Source: Dipteris shenzhenensis
Lineage: Eukaryota; Polypodiophyta; Polypodiopsida; Gleicheniales
Strand: one strand, 5' to 3'
DNA: 64,000 nucleotides
NCBI GenBank assembly: GCA_047967505.1
Contig: CM106541.1
Shown here: positions 32,057-41,571 of the stretch, one piece after another
Layout of the letters: each line of letters opens with the position of its first letter
How positions within the stretch are numbered: position 1 is the stretch's first letter
The notes under the pieces: generated by a model
Told to the model about the DNA's origin: nothing
Database searches by the model: none
Seen by the model: only the letters and a program-made list of their open reading frames with translations
Position numbers and translations under genes: made by a program

Positions 32057-32640
32057 TAATTAAACTCATGAAAATGAAAGGCCCCTAGACCCCTTTCATT
32101 GATGAAAGGGGTCTATTGGCCTTTCATTTTCATGAGTTTAATTAAGAAAATGAAAGGCCAATAGACCCCTTTCGTCGACGAAAGGGGTCTATTGGCTTTT
32201 ATATTTCTTAAGGGCTTTGGCTTTTATATTTCTTAAGGGCTTAAAAGGCCAATAGACCCCTTTCATCAACGAAAGGGGTCTATTGGCTTTTATATTTCTT
32301 AAGGGCTTTGGCTTTTATATTTCTTAAGGGCTTAAAAGGCCAATAGACCCCTTTCATCAACGAAAGGGGTCTATTGGCATTTCTTAAGGGCTTTGGCTTT
32401 TATATTCTTAAGGGCTTAAAAGGCCAATAGACCCCTTTCGTCGACGAAAGAGATCTATTGGCTTTTATATTTCTTAAGGGCTTAAGGGCTCTCATGAAAA
32501 TGAAAGGCCAATAGACCCCTTTCGTCGATGAAAGGGGTCTATTGGCCTTTCATTTTCTTACTAAACTCATGAAAATGAAAGGCCAATAGACCCCTTTCGT
32601 CAATGAAAGGGGTCTATGGGCCTTTCATTTTCATAAGGGC
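32057..32640. repeat. Array of seven near-perfect palindromes
   Basis: A core CAATAGACCCCTTTC, a 4-6 nt centre, GAAAGGGGTCTATTG occurs seven times, at about 32076-32124, 32152-32200, 32245-32287, 32336-32378, 32420-32462, 32503-32550 and 32577-32626. The first sits inside a larger palindrome (32057-32144) whose outer arms read TAATTAAACTCATGAAAATG and its complement. Linkers repeat TTTATATTTCTTAAGGGC. The array separates the two divergent genes. It could be multiple binding sites, a fold-back element or stacked terminal inverted repeats. Confidence 0.9.
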
Positions 32641-33232
32641 TCTTTATTAGCTAGCACTCCTTACCACACATGACGAGATGACATACAATCAATGCGTTTA
32701 TTTTATTCACCACGACGGGACAACATACTGGCTGTAGAAATGCTACTGCACTATGATGTTAATAGGAACCATGACTTATAATGATTATCATACAAATTCG
32801 ATTGCTCATGAGAATGCAGCAATGATGACTGATTATTTAATTAAACATCATTAATGTGTGAGGTTGATAATTTTTCATAATTGTTTTTTAAAAATACTGA
32901 TCAACCATTTCTTGTTACCCATTGCTAGCGAGAATGGCTTGCAATAACTCCCATATGTGTCAAAGAAAGGTTGGGGATTAAAAGGTCTAAGAGTCCATGG
33001 TATTATAGTATTGTTGTTAACAAATGATGGCTAAAATTTACATCATGGTTCAGTACCATTGTCACACTTGTGCCGACTTTCACAAGACCTGTCTTACAAA
33101 GTTGTGAGTATAAACAATGGTTAGTGTGTGTGAAGCATTTGTGAGCAACTTTTCTTGTGGCAAACTCTTGTTTCAAATGAGTTCTTGAAACGAACACTCT
33201 GCTCTTGATCTCACCCTTTAGACTTCATCTCA
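32641..33232. other. AT-rich spacer before the transposase-like gene
   Basis: No domain-bearing frame. A likely upstream regulatory or intronic region of the plus-strand gene, since the next frames of that gene begin at about 33233. I see no clear TATA box. Confidence 0.4.
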
Positions 33233-34726
33233 TTGAGTTGCACAGCTTACTATTCCATTCTTATGGAATCTGTCACAATTCAGAATGAGGATAGATCTTT
33301 GCATATGTTTGTTTGCACTTCTGTAGGTAGAGGAGTGTTGTCAGAGATGGTGCTTGCTAGCCATTTTCAATTCACACTTGGGCCCATATCTGTCCATCAG
33401 CACTTTGGTGATAATGGATTTGATTTGACAATGGAGCTGCAATACAAAGTCCATGACGATGGATACAAAATGTTTCACCTTGATGCGCAGTTTGGTGATA
33501 TTTTCACCAAGAAGGGAGAAAGATTCAAGCTTGATGACAATGAACTTCAGAAGTGCACGAAAACAAAAAAGATTTCTACTCTATTTGCAACAAAAATGAT
33601 GAGGCAAGGAAATATGATTCAGCTAGCAACATTGAGAATGACAAACAACATAGTGTCATTGAGATTATTATGCAACTACCTATAAAGAACAGATTGCGTG
33701 AGGCCTATGAGAAGGTTGAAATGTACATCACTGTGGATGAGTTGCCTTCTACTTATGATGGTGATGTTTTCTTTGAGTTACCAGCTACTTCAGTGAAACA
33801 TCGCACAAAAGGTATGTAGTCAAAATTTGATGGCCATGTTTGGAGTGATCCTATTACAACAAATATAGTATTTCCTGGTGTGGTTCGTAGAAAGGAATGT
33901 GGAGGTCACCTCCGTTGTATAAATGCAACTTGTGGTTATAAAACAAGAATTGGGATAGAGAATGAGACACAATGGGATAGGAGATTGATTAGAGTGGCTC
34001 CAACAAATGTGTCAATTGAATCATATGGCTCCTTATCATGTATACATTGTGGTTGTCCACCAATTTGCTTGGAGAGATGTTACTGTGAAATATTACTCTA
34101 CATGCCAGAATGTAGAGATGGTGTGAATCTTACCTGTGCAGTCATACATCATGGCCATCATAATCATCCTGTTTGAGATCGTTTGACTAGGAGAACAAAG
34201 GATGCCATTAAAACTAAAGTTTCTGAAATGGTGAGGGCTGGTGGTGCTATATGCCCTAAAGGGATACAAAATATAATTGTCCAAGACATTATTATGGAAA
34301 CTTTATTGTCTAAGAAAGTGCAAGATGGGATTAAGATGTCAGATGTTGAGCTACAAGATTTGCTAAAACAATGTGAACCTTTGCTCGACAAAAGAAGGTA
34401 ATTACCATAATATTTGTTATTGCATTGGTTTATTAAATTATGTTATTACAATGAATATTGACCAACTTTATGTCTGTGTATAGATTATCAAGATGGATTA
34501 AGGAGGGTCGACGTGACTCTCGACCTGTGTCAGATGGGCTAGATGGAATTTTATACTTGAAAAGACATTGTAGATATAATTATTTCCAAAGTGTAGTGTT
34601 TCTTGGACAATTGCAACATAGTTTATTCAGCAAGCGTCATGTATTTAAAATGTCTACCCAAGGTTCTGGTTCAGGGGTTGATTTGGTAAATAAAGTGAGA
34701 CCTAGAGGAGAACTGGGTCATTGTTG
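33233..34726 (+). pseudogene. Mutator-like transposase gene, 5' part (WRKY-GCM1-like zinc finger)
   Basis: Frames 33233-33555 and, after a shift at about 33555, 33553-34397 form one protein. The latter crosses stops at 33817-33819 and 34174-34176. It contains KECGGHLRCINATCGYKTR, SCIHCGCPPICLERCYC and a terminal HHGHHNHP, a Cys/His arrangement like WRKY-GCM1-class DNA-binding fingers known from plant transposases. An intron at 34398-34483 (GTAATT...TATAG) joins KRR to LSRWIKEGRRDS in phase. The frame ends at 34726, where an LTR element is inserted. The segment expected to hold the first catalytic Asp is missing. Confidence 0.6.
34398..34483 (+). other. Intron in the transposase-like gene
   Basis: Donor GTAATTACC after AAGAAG, acceptor TCTGTGTATAG before ATTATCAAG. 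Splicing leaves two bases before and one after the junction, restoring an Arg codon and keeping the frame open on both sides. Length 86 bp. Confidence 0.7.
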
Positions 34727-35052
34727 TGTTGAGAGTTGTGGTGCCATGAGCACATGTAGAGCAAAGGTATGAGCAAAGGGCAAGCTGCCACATGGCATGG
34801 AGGAGATATCCCACATGTGAGTAAGAAAAATGGATGTAAGTACCCTCACCTATAAAAGGGAGGTTCATTTGAAGTAATATCAATCAAGCACTTCGCACTA
34901 TCTCAAGATTCTCTTTATGAGTCCAAGTTAATCTATCTTGGAACCTAATTGACTTGAGGTACATGTCATGAGCACTCTCTTCATCATGTTTCCACATAGG
35001 TTTCATCCACCTTAGAGCACTCCATAGATCCTAAGGCACACATGTTTTGTCA
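34727..35052 (+). repeat. LTR element A, 5' LTR (326 bp)
   Basis: Starts TGTTGAGAGTTGTGG and ends ATGTTTTGTCA, immediately before the primer site. The TATAAAAGGG at about 34850-34859 is a good TATA box. Confidence 0.9.
34850..34859 (+). promoter_or_regulatory. TATA box in the 5' LTR of element A
   Basis: CTATAAAAGGGAGG, repeated at the equivalent position in the 3' LTR (about 37100). It fits a Pol II promoter driving the element RNA. Confidence 0.7.
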
Positions 35053-35064
35053 TGGTATCAGAGC
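35053..35064 (+). promoter_or_regulatory. Primer binding site of element A (Met tRNA)
   Basis: TGGTATCAGAGC directly after the LTR with no spacer, complementary to initiator-Met tRNA. It defines the 3' border of the LTR. Confidence 0.9.
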
Positions 35065-36811
35065 ATAGGTTTGCCTCTCCTAGTTTAGCTCATTAGTAGT
35101 TCACTAGGATTGCTTCCATTCCTAGATTAGTTGTAGCAATGCCTTAGGAGCTCATGTTTTTCTCCTAGGTTAGTTTTAGTTTTAGATTGAGAACAAATTT
35201 CCGTCCCTAGAGAGAGAAAATTTCCGTCCATTGATTCCTTCCATTGCAATGAGGGAATTCCGTCATTGAGAGAAAGAGAGTGTCATTCTTTCTTTTGAGA
35301 TAGAGTTCATATGTCTGCGGTTTGGAGGAATTCTACACCATGAATAGAGCATTGTGTGAGAGAGAAAAAGAGAGACCTGCAAGCAAGCAATAAGCAAGGC
35401 CAAGCAAGCAGTAAGGAGATCACATAGCGGCCCAAAGCAGCTTGAAAGCACTGTGCCTCAGCCAAGCTCTGCAAACAAGCTCCCTTCAATGGCTACTTCT
35501 CCATCAAAGAGCTCTACCTGCAAACTCCATGCTAACGGGCTCACAAGATGACTCAAGCTCCACTCCAACCAGCGTCAACAACCACTAAAGACCGAGCAGC
35601 CTACATCATTCAGTCGCTACAAAGCCTTAGCCAAAGCTCCGATGACTAAAGAAGACGACAGCCCGCTCACAAGCCTTCACCTTCAACCACAGTGGACTGG
35701 CAGCTCCATTCAATGCAAGGCTCCCTTCAATGGCCGCTTCTAGCCATCAGCAGGCCGATGGAATCTTCTACAGCCACGGGCTGTAGCTCCCACTGGCTCT
35801 CCAGTGAGCCCCCAGCCCTTCTAAGCCTCTAAGCTAAGACTCCATCTGCCACTCCACAGTAGCGATCTCCCTATGCATGCCTCTCCAACAGCTAACGCAG
35901 ACAGCAAAGCCAGTTGCCATAGCCAGAGTAGCCAGTCGCCATAGCGAGATCTCCAACAAGCCAAGCTCCCTCGACTACCAGATTGTGCCTCCTTCAATGG
36001 TTCTCCACCTCTGTTAATCACGTGCGGTGATGATCTGAAGCAACCGACCGCAGCGCCACGCCCATGCCACCATCGCCGTCACGCACAGAGAAAGCTTCAA
36101 AGCTTTTCTCTTTTCTAAGGTTGTAAACCTTAAGCCACGTGGCAACCCCGTTGATAGCCACGTGGCAAATAAGGTAGGATTTGTGTGGGGTAAAGTTGAA
36201 CCTTGGTTTTAGCTAATGGTTAGGTTCATCTGAACCATGGTAAACATTTATGTAACCATGGGTAAACCTATATGGGTTTAAAGATTGCCACATGGCACAG
36301 TGCCACCTAGGCACAGAGTCCCTTGCTAAGCACGGTATGGAATTCAGCATGTGATTCCCTGTGCCACATCATCAAAAGCCCTCTTCTTCAAGAAAATTTC
36401 GACAAGCCATAACTTCCAATCTAGGAAGAATTTGGACACGCTCCAAAAAGGAAAAGTGATCGTCTTTTTGAGCTCCACGCGCCTATCAAGTCAGAATCAT
36501 TGTATGCAATTAGACACTACCAATATTGAAAGAAATCAATTGCTAAGACCTTTGCAACAAATAGAAAAGCAAAGCATGAATGCACAAAGCATGCCAAAAG
36601 CACAAGTGCATGAGATGACCATAGCACTGAACATGGCATCCACACATAAAGAATCAAGGCACATGGAAGAACAAAGCATCATGCATGAAGCTACACCAAG
36701 CAAAGAAGCAAACACCATCATCATCAAGCCATGAGCCAAAAGGTGACATCAATGGAATATATTGAGAAACAAAAACCTTGCCAACCTTGCCTATATTTTG
36801 TAAATCAAGCC

Positions 36812-36976
36812 TGACCACCTGAGAGTAGCTATGAAAGCACCCAGGGGAGGTATTGAAATGTAAAAGCCACACTTGATCACCTTAAGTAGCAATGCATGCA
36901 CTAAGGGGAGGTGATGGAATGTAACTCACATCTGACCACCTTGCAGTAGCCAAAGGATTATGGCACCAAGGGGAGG
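36812..36976 (+). repeat. Three tandem polypurine-tract-like units before the 3' LTR
   Basis: Units of about 60 bp begin GACCACCT/GATCACCT/GACCACCT and each end in AGGGGAGGT followed by an LTR-start-like TATTGAAATG, GATGGAATG or GTTGAGAG. The last is the true tract bordering the LTR at 36977. The first two are upstream copies of the same signal. Confidence 0.75.
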
Positions 36977-37205
36977 TGTTGAGAGTTGTGGTGCCATGAG
37001 CACATGTAGAGCAAAGGTATGAGCAAAGGGCAAGCTACCACATGGCATGGAGGAGATATCCCACATGTGAGTAAGCAAAATGGATGTAAGTACCCTCACC
37101 TATAAAAGGGAGGTTCATTTGAAGTAATATCAATCAAGCACTTTGCACTATCTCAAGATTCTCTTTATGAGTCCAAGTTAATCTATCTTGGAACCTAATT
37201 GACTT
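36977..37205 (+). repeat. LTR element A, 3' LTR, truncated (229 of 326 bp)
   Basis: Identical in order to 34727-34955 with about three substitutions. After GAACCTAATTGACTT the sequence switches to transposase coding DNA instead of the remaining 97 bp of LTR. A deletion therefore removed the LTR end together with adjacent host-gene sequence. Confidence 0.9.
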
Positions 37206-39150
37206 TGTGAAGCGAATGAAAGATTGGACTACCATGGCTTGCCATGTGTATAATCCTTTTATGCAAGAGTTGCAAACAATTGCAACTTGTGACTTCCAGG
37301 TGGAAGATACTGATGCACAAATTCTATTTTGGGATACTCTCAACAAAGTAATGGTTTCAGAAGGGTTTGACAATGCAGATTTCAAAGGGTTCATGGCAGA
37401 TTAGGCCCAAGCCAAGTGGAGAGCTGTAAGTGCCACTTTTAATGGTGGCCCTGACAATATAATGGAAGGGAAAGAGCATTCTTGCCTTTTCCATTGGGAG
37501 CAAAGTCTTCATTCCCATGCAAAGGCATGTATAAAAGTTGGCAGCCAAGAGGAATTTAAAATCCAATGTAGACGCTGGAAGGATGCCTCTACAGAGCAAG
37601 CTACAGAAGTCAAAATGAGAAGCCTAAGGGCATGGTAGAATGCAGGCCATGCAAGTGATTCAGACTTGCCACGGCTTGAAACTTGGTTTGCATGGTGGCA
37701 TGCTAGGATTTCCCATTGGGGCCACTACATTATAGAGGTTGGTTTTGTATTTCTCTTGAATTTTTTTAAATCATGTTAATAATGTAATTTTGCCATTACA
37801 ATATCTCTGCAATGCTTGGTTTGCAGAGTATGTTAGATAACAAGAAGTACTTGATACCTCGAACAAATCTAGCAGAGTCTATTCATGGTAGTTGGAGGGC
37901 TGAATTGAACCATGTCAAATATGTTGGTCTCTACAATGCCTCTATTAGTGACCTCTCAAATGCAATTTTACAAAGCTCTAGATACACATCTTTTTTGAAG
38001 GGCCAGTTCATCGGAAGTGGACCGAGTCTAGAGACCTTAAAAAAAAGATCTTCAAAATCTCAGATTGACATTAGTGCCAAAACAGTTGTTGATCTAACAA
38101 GTGATGTTGCAAAGGAAATGGGTGTTGCATCTGAAGTATGTTTTAATGATGGAGATGGCAAGACTGTGCGAAGGAAAAGGCCAAAGTCAATGCATTCAAA
38201 TATATGTGAGGATGATAGTCACCGCCCTGAGTACAGTTATGCAAATAAGAAAAGATACTCCATGTCTCCAAAATCTAGTACTAAATTTGCAACAGAGACT
38301 TTTGAGGAGGATGATTCCAAGAGTGTACAAGAATATGAAGTGCATGATGCAAATTGGGCATTAGAAGAGTTCTTGTAACAAGCCAAGTCCATTGCCAGGC
38401 TTGGCTTGGACAAGGAGGAAAATGTAACAAGCTTGTCAATATAAAGGATCGTGAAAATCGACGTGGAGTTGTTGCACCATCATTCTTTGGGAGGATTCAA
38501 ACACCAATTAGAGTGCGCTCCCAAATGATTTGGTTTTGTGGAAATGATGTAACCCACACGTGGAAGCCATCAACTAGCATTACATGTATTTCAGGACCAT
38601 CACCAGGAAGGTGGAAGGTTCAATTAGGAACATCCTTGACAAGTGTAGAGATTGCCAGGTTGACAAGCTCAGGGTTTGTCATATTAGGAGTGTCAACTCC
38701 GATGGTGGGTGCAAGTTGTGCTTCACCAATTCAAGCCCATGATGAAACAATAGTATTGCATGAAGATCAACCTCGGCGTTGAGTGGCAAAGCAATCAAAT
38801 GGCGAAACAAAATCTCCAAAAATTGGAAGATAGAATTCAGAGGTCATTGGTCATGAAATGCATTGTTAAGGATGCAACAGTCGTGAAGGCCATGGAGCAT
38901 GCTGAGTTCACTGTTTCTACAGAAGGATCAATGCAAAAAGGTATTGAATACGAGGTTGACATTTCTCCATTTCCTTCTTGCAATTGTGAAGACTTCATTG
39001 GATGATCATGCAAATTGGATGCCTATATTCCATGCAAACATATTTATTACATCTTCCTTTCATACCTTGGATTGGATAGCAAAAATAATATGTTTGTTCA
39101 CCAAGCCACCCTAAGTAAAAAAGAGATATTCCAGGCATTGTCCCGCATGC
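37206..39150 (+). pseudogene. Mutator-like transposase gene, 3' part (catalytic core remnant and SWIM finger)
   Basis: Exon to 37737 has FKGFMAD (candidate second catalytic Asp) and HSCLFHWEQSL, like the C-x-x-H landmark of Mutator transposases, with stops at 37402 and 37636. An intron at 37738-37826 (GTTGGT...TTTGCAG) joins in phase 0 to SMLDNKKYLIPRTNLAESIHGSW, whose N-x-A-E resembles the catalytic-Glu region. Further on, after frame shifts near 38360 and 38780, comes CNCEDFIG, a stop at 39003, then SCKLDAYIPCKHIYY. CxC...CxH is a SWIM zinc finger, typical of MULE transposases. The first catalytic Asp is absent. Confidence 0.6.
37738..37826 (+). other. Second intron in the transposase-like gene
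   Basis: Donor GTTGGTTTTG after ATTATAGAG, acceptor CTTGGTTTGCAG before AGTATGTTAG. Both flanking frames are phase 0 and agree. Length 89 bp, similar to the other small introns of this block. Confidence 0.65.
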
Positions 39151-39956
39151 CTTGAGGTTTTCATGATGGTCAACAAAAAATGGAAGGGCTATTATAATAA
39201 TCCTTTTTCCACGAGGATTTTGAACCACAAAAATAGTATTTTTTTGAAGACTGAACCTTCATGATGTTGAATACAAAATGAAAAGATATCTATAATAATC
39301 CTTTTTTCCATAAAGATTTTGAACCCACAAGAACAATGTTTTTGGAGCCTTTTGCATTTCTCCTTGTGTAAATTTTTGGTTTGTTTCTCCACTTGTTGGT
39401 AATTGTGGCAGGACGCTTTGTAGGAAACTTATTTGAAATAACAAACTCAACACAACTAGTAGCAAAATACCAAACTATGGACTTAAAATTTGGCTATATT
39501 TGTTATATTTCCTTTTGTACCTTGGATTGGATATAAGAAATCCTTTTTTCCATAAGTAATTTGAACCACAAGGATAGTGTGCTAATTATTCTCCACTTGA
39601 TAACTGTGGTAGGACATTTTGAAGGATGATTTTACATCACAAAAGTTTGAACATGTCTTCTATGTGATAAATCATGTCTTCATTTTCATTTGCATAGGTT
39701 GAAAACTTATTTGAAGATTTGTTTTTTGGTTATTGGTTGTTGTGGTTTATTAGTTTACAAGGATAACCACTTCTTTTATTGAGCAATATGGACCCTTCAT
39801 TTACAAAACGGTTTCATAATCATGGCCTCATTTCATGAACTTCAAGAGTAAGAAAACTTGTTTAGTCAGAAATGAGGATATCCATTTCTTTTCTTAAGCA
39901 ATATGACCCCTTTCTTTACAAAAGGGGTCCATACACTTGGATTGTTTTCATAAACC
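39151..39956 (+). other. Spacer with diverged palindromes related to the 32-kb array
   Basis: No supported gene. Two repeats of a roughly 50-bp unit (AAGATTTTGAACC...CACAAG variants) lie near 39200-39340 and 39550. At 39903-39931 there is GACCCCTTTCTTTACAAAAGGGGTC, whose arms match the core of the palindrome array at 32057-32640; a degenerate version lies near 39788. Confidence 0.6.
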
Positions 39957-40700
39957 TTGACACAAAAAAACTACATTCTGATCCAATTTGCTCAAATGCT
40001 CAGATGGTTTTGCTCAAAAATTAGAAATATGATCCAATCAACTGAAGCACTTATCCAATCTTTAGAAAGACAAGAAAACTTAATGACAATTGAATACTGT
40101 GAATCCTTTTGGCTGGAACAAGCTAGGTTACCAGGTTTTCCTTTGGATATAAATATGTTAGTAGATATGGAGGAAGCAGAGGAATGCGTTTTACCTCGAA
40201 AATATTGTGGCAGGAAGGGAGACAAACCCTTACTAGAGTTTATACCATCTAATGAGATTGAAGAGGGTCTATTTATTATAGTTTGGGCATCTGATCTAGG
40301 TTCAGAGTTGGATGACCAAGGTGGCCCAATTTGGGTTGCAAAGGTTGCTAAGATAGAAAGGGATGACAAGGGATATCCTATAACATTCAAAGCTTTATGG
40401 TATGAATTAAAGCCATTGAAAAATTTCCCGAGAAGATATACAATAAAACAACTCTATGAGGGATGCTTGCAAAAGAAACGTGAATGGGTTCCAAATAATG
40501 AGGGATTAATAGAGGTGGAAGTCAGTAGCATTATTCATTGCTGGAAATCGAGGACACGAAGTTTTAAAAAGAAGCATGGATACAATGTTGAAAAATGTAT
40601 CACAATCCCTGATCCAAGTCGTGTCGATATTAAACATCATTTGGCAAGACTTGACCCATCAAGCACAAATACATTACATGAATTTGATGACTCTGAATGA
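39957..40700 (+). CDS. Intact 247-codon ORF with BAH/Agenet-like C-terminal half
   Basis: The frame is uninterrupted, unlike its neighbours. The N-terminal third is helical (MIQSTEALIQSLERQENL). From about residue 95, GLFIIVWASDL, GGPIWVAKVAKIERD, ITFKALWYELKP and later SIIHCWKSR follow the beta-strand pattern of chromatin-reader folds seen at the C-terminus of some plant transposases (W-V-A-K-V...V-x-W-Y). The tail is acidic. It lies downstream of the SWIM segment on the same strand and may be the last exon of that gene; an acceptor-like TCAAATGCTCAG at about 39997 would start the exon at residue 15. Function unproven. Confidence 0.55.
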   Translation: MTQKNYILIQFAQMLRWFCSKIRNMIQSTEALIQSLERQENLMTIEYCESFWLEQARLPGFPLDINMLVDMEEAEECVLPRKYCGRKGDKPLLEFIPSNEIEEGLFIIVWASDLGSELDDQGGPIWVAKVAKIERDDKGYPITFKALWYELKPLKNFPRRYTIKQLYEGCLQKKREWVPNNEGLIEVEVSSIIHCWKSRTRSFKKKHGYNVEKCITIPDPSRVDIKHHLARLDPSSTNTLHEFDDSE

Positions 40701-40748
40701 GATTCAGATGCATAAGATAATGTTTTGTATGCTTTTTTTCTAGACAAA

Positions 40749-40890
40749 TGGTGTATCTATACACCACCAATAAGATAATGTATTGTATGGTTTGTTTTTC
40801 AAAAAAGGGGTGTATCTATACACCACTTATATATTGAATTCAACAAACTCTTTTTTTTCAACAAAATGGTGTATCTATACACCACTTACA
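40749..40890 (+). repeat. Three 18-bp inverted repeats in ~60-bp tandem units
   Basis: GGTGTAT-CT-ATACACC occurs at 40749-40766, 40809-40824 and 40867-40884. The latter two are each followed by CACTTA and a copy of TTGAATTCAACAAACTC. It lies just after the ORF at 39957-40700. It could be 3' end structure or the terminal region of a DNA transposon. Confidence 0.85.
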
Positions 40891-41519
40891 TGTTGAATTC
40901 AACAAACTCTTTTCATATGGTGTCCTATTTTCACTTCATAGTGTTAAAATTGAACTAGAGTTAGGAGACTACTATTATTATTATTATAGTTATTGGATGG
41001 GGGCACCATGCACAAGTTTGGGAATTATAGCTTCATTGAGCCATTTTTTTTTAAATTAGAAGTCACCACTTGACTTTTTAGCTTAATAAGGCCATATTTG
41101 TATATAAGTGACCCATTTAGTGCTCTAAAAAACCCAATTTTTGAGCTCACTAAGTGAAGTTGACTGGTAAGGATGTGCTCCAAACCAGGAGAGAAAGTCC
41201 AAATTTTTTGAATAGTGTGTTGAAAGAAGATGAGTCTCACAATTGTGTACAATAGAAATGGAGGTTAAAATTGTGTACTACAACAATGGATAGCAATAGG
41301 AGAACCCTACGAGAATCCTCTAAATTGGAAGCGAGGGACATGATAACAACATGAAGTAGTTAAAACTTGTGCACACAACTAGAAAACATACGAACATCAT
41401 TTCACAGAAGGGGTGAGAGCTTAAGCTTTGTTGAGACCTGTGCTCCATCCTATGTGTTGAGTTTTATCTATGTGCATGCATGAAGAGGCTCATCAGGGTG
41501 AACTCCCCAAATGTCGACT
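40891..41519. other. Non-coding stretch before LINE C
   Basis: AT-rich with an (ATT)n run near 40971-40990. No frame has recognisable content. Confidence 0.5.
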
Positions 41520-41571
41520 AAAGCGTGGGAGATGTGAGGTTCTTTGAAGCAAAGTTCTCAAGAAGGTTTCG

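Larger units (their letters stand above)
34727..37205 (+). mobile_element. Non-autonomous LTR element A inside the transposase-like gene
   Basis: A 5' LTR (34727-35052), a Met-tRNA primer site, a 1.9-kb interior with no gag or pol, a polypurine tract and a 3' LTR that is truncated after 229 bp (36977-37205). The LTRs differ by about 3 in 229 positions, so the insertion is recent. The interior has a small-exon-like CA/GC-rich part and a 127-codon frame (36351-36734) without recognisable domain. It belongs to the LARD-like class that depends on proteins in trans. No target duplication can be scored because the right end is deleted. Confidence 0.85.

Noticed and set aside
31232-32069. Long minus-strand frames of 131-257 codons rich in Leu/Pro/Ser
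   Set aside because: They read the complement of the GAGGGAGGG array in three frames at once; only the part below about 31560 has non-repetitive content, reported separately.
32057-32640. CRISPR-like array
   Set aside because: Palindromic units with repeated linkers in a plant nuclear sequence; there are no unique spacers of constant length and no cas genes.
36351-36734. 127-codon frame inside LTR element A as gag
   Set aside because: No Gag motif or zinc knuckle; composition is Lys/Ser/Met-rich and resembles translated non-coding DNA.
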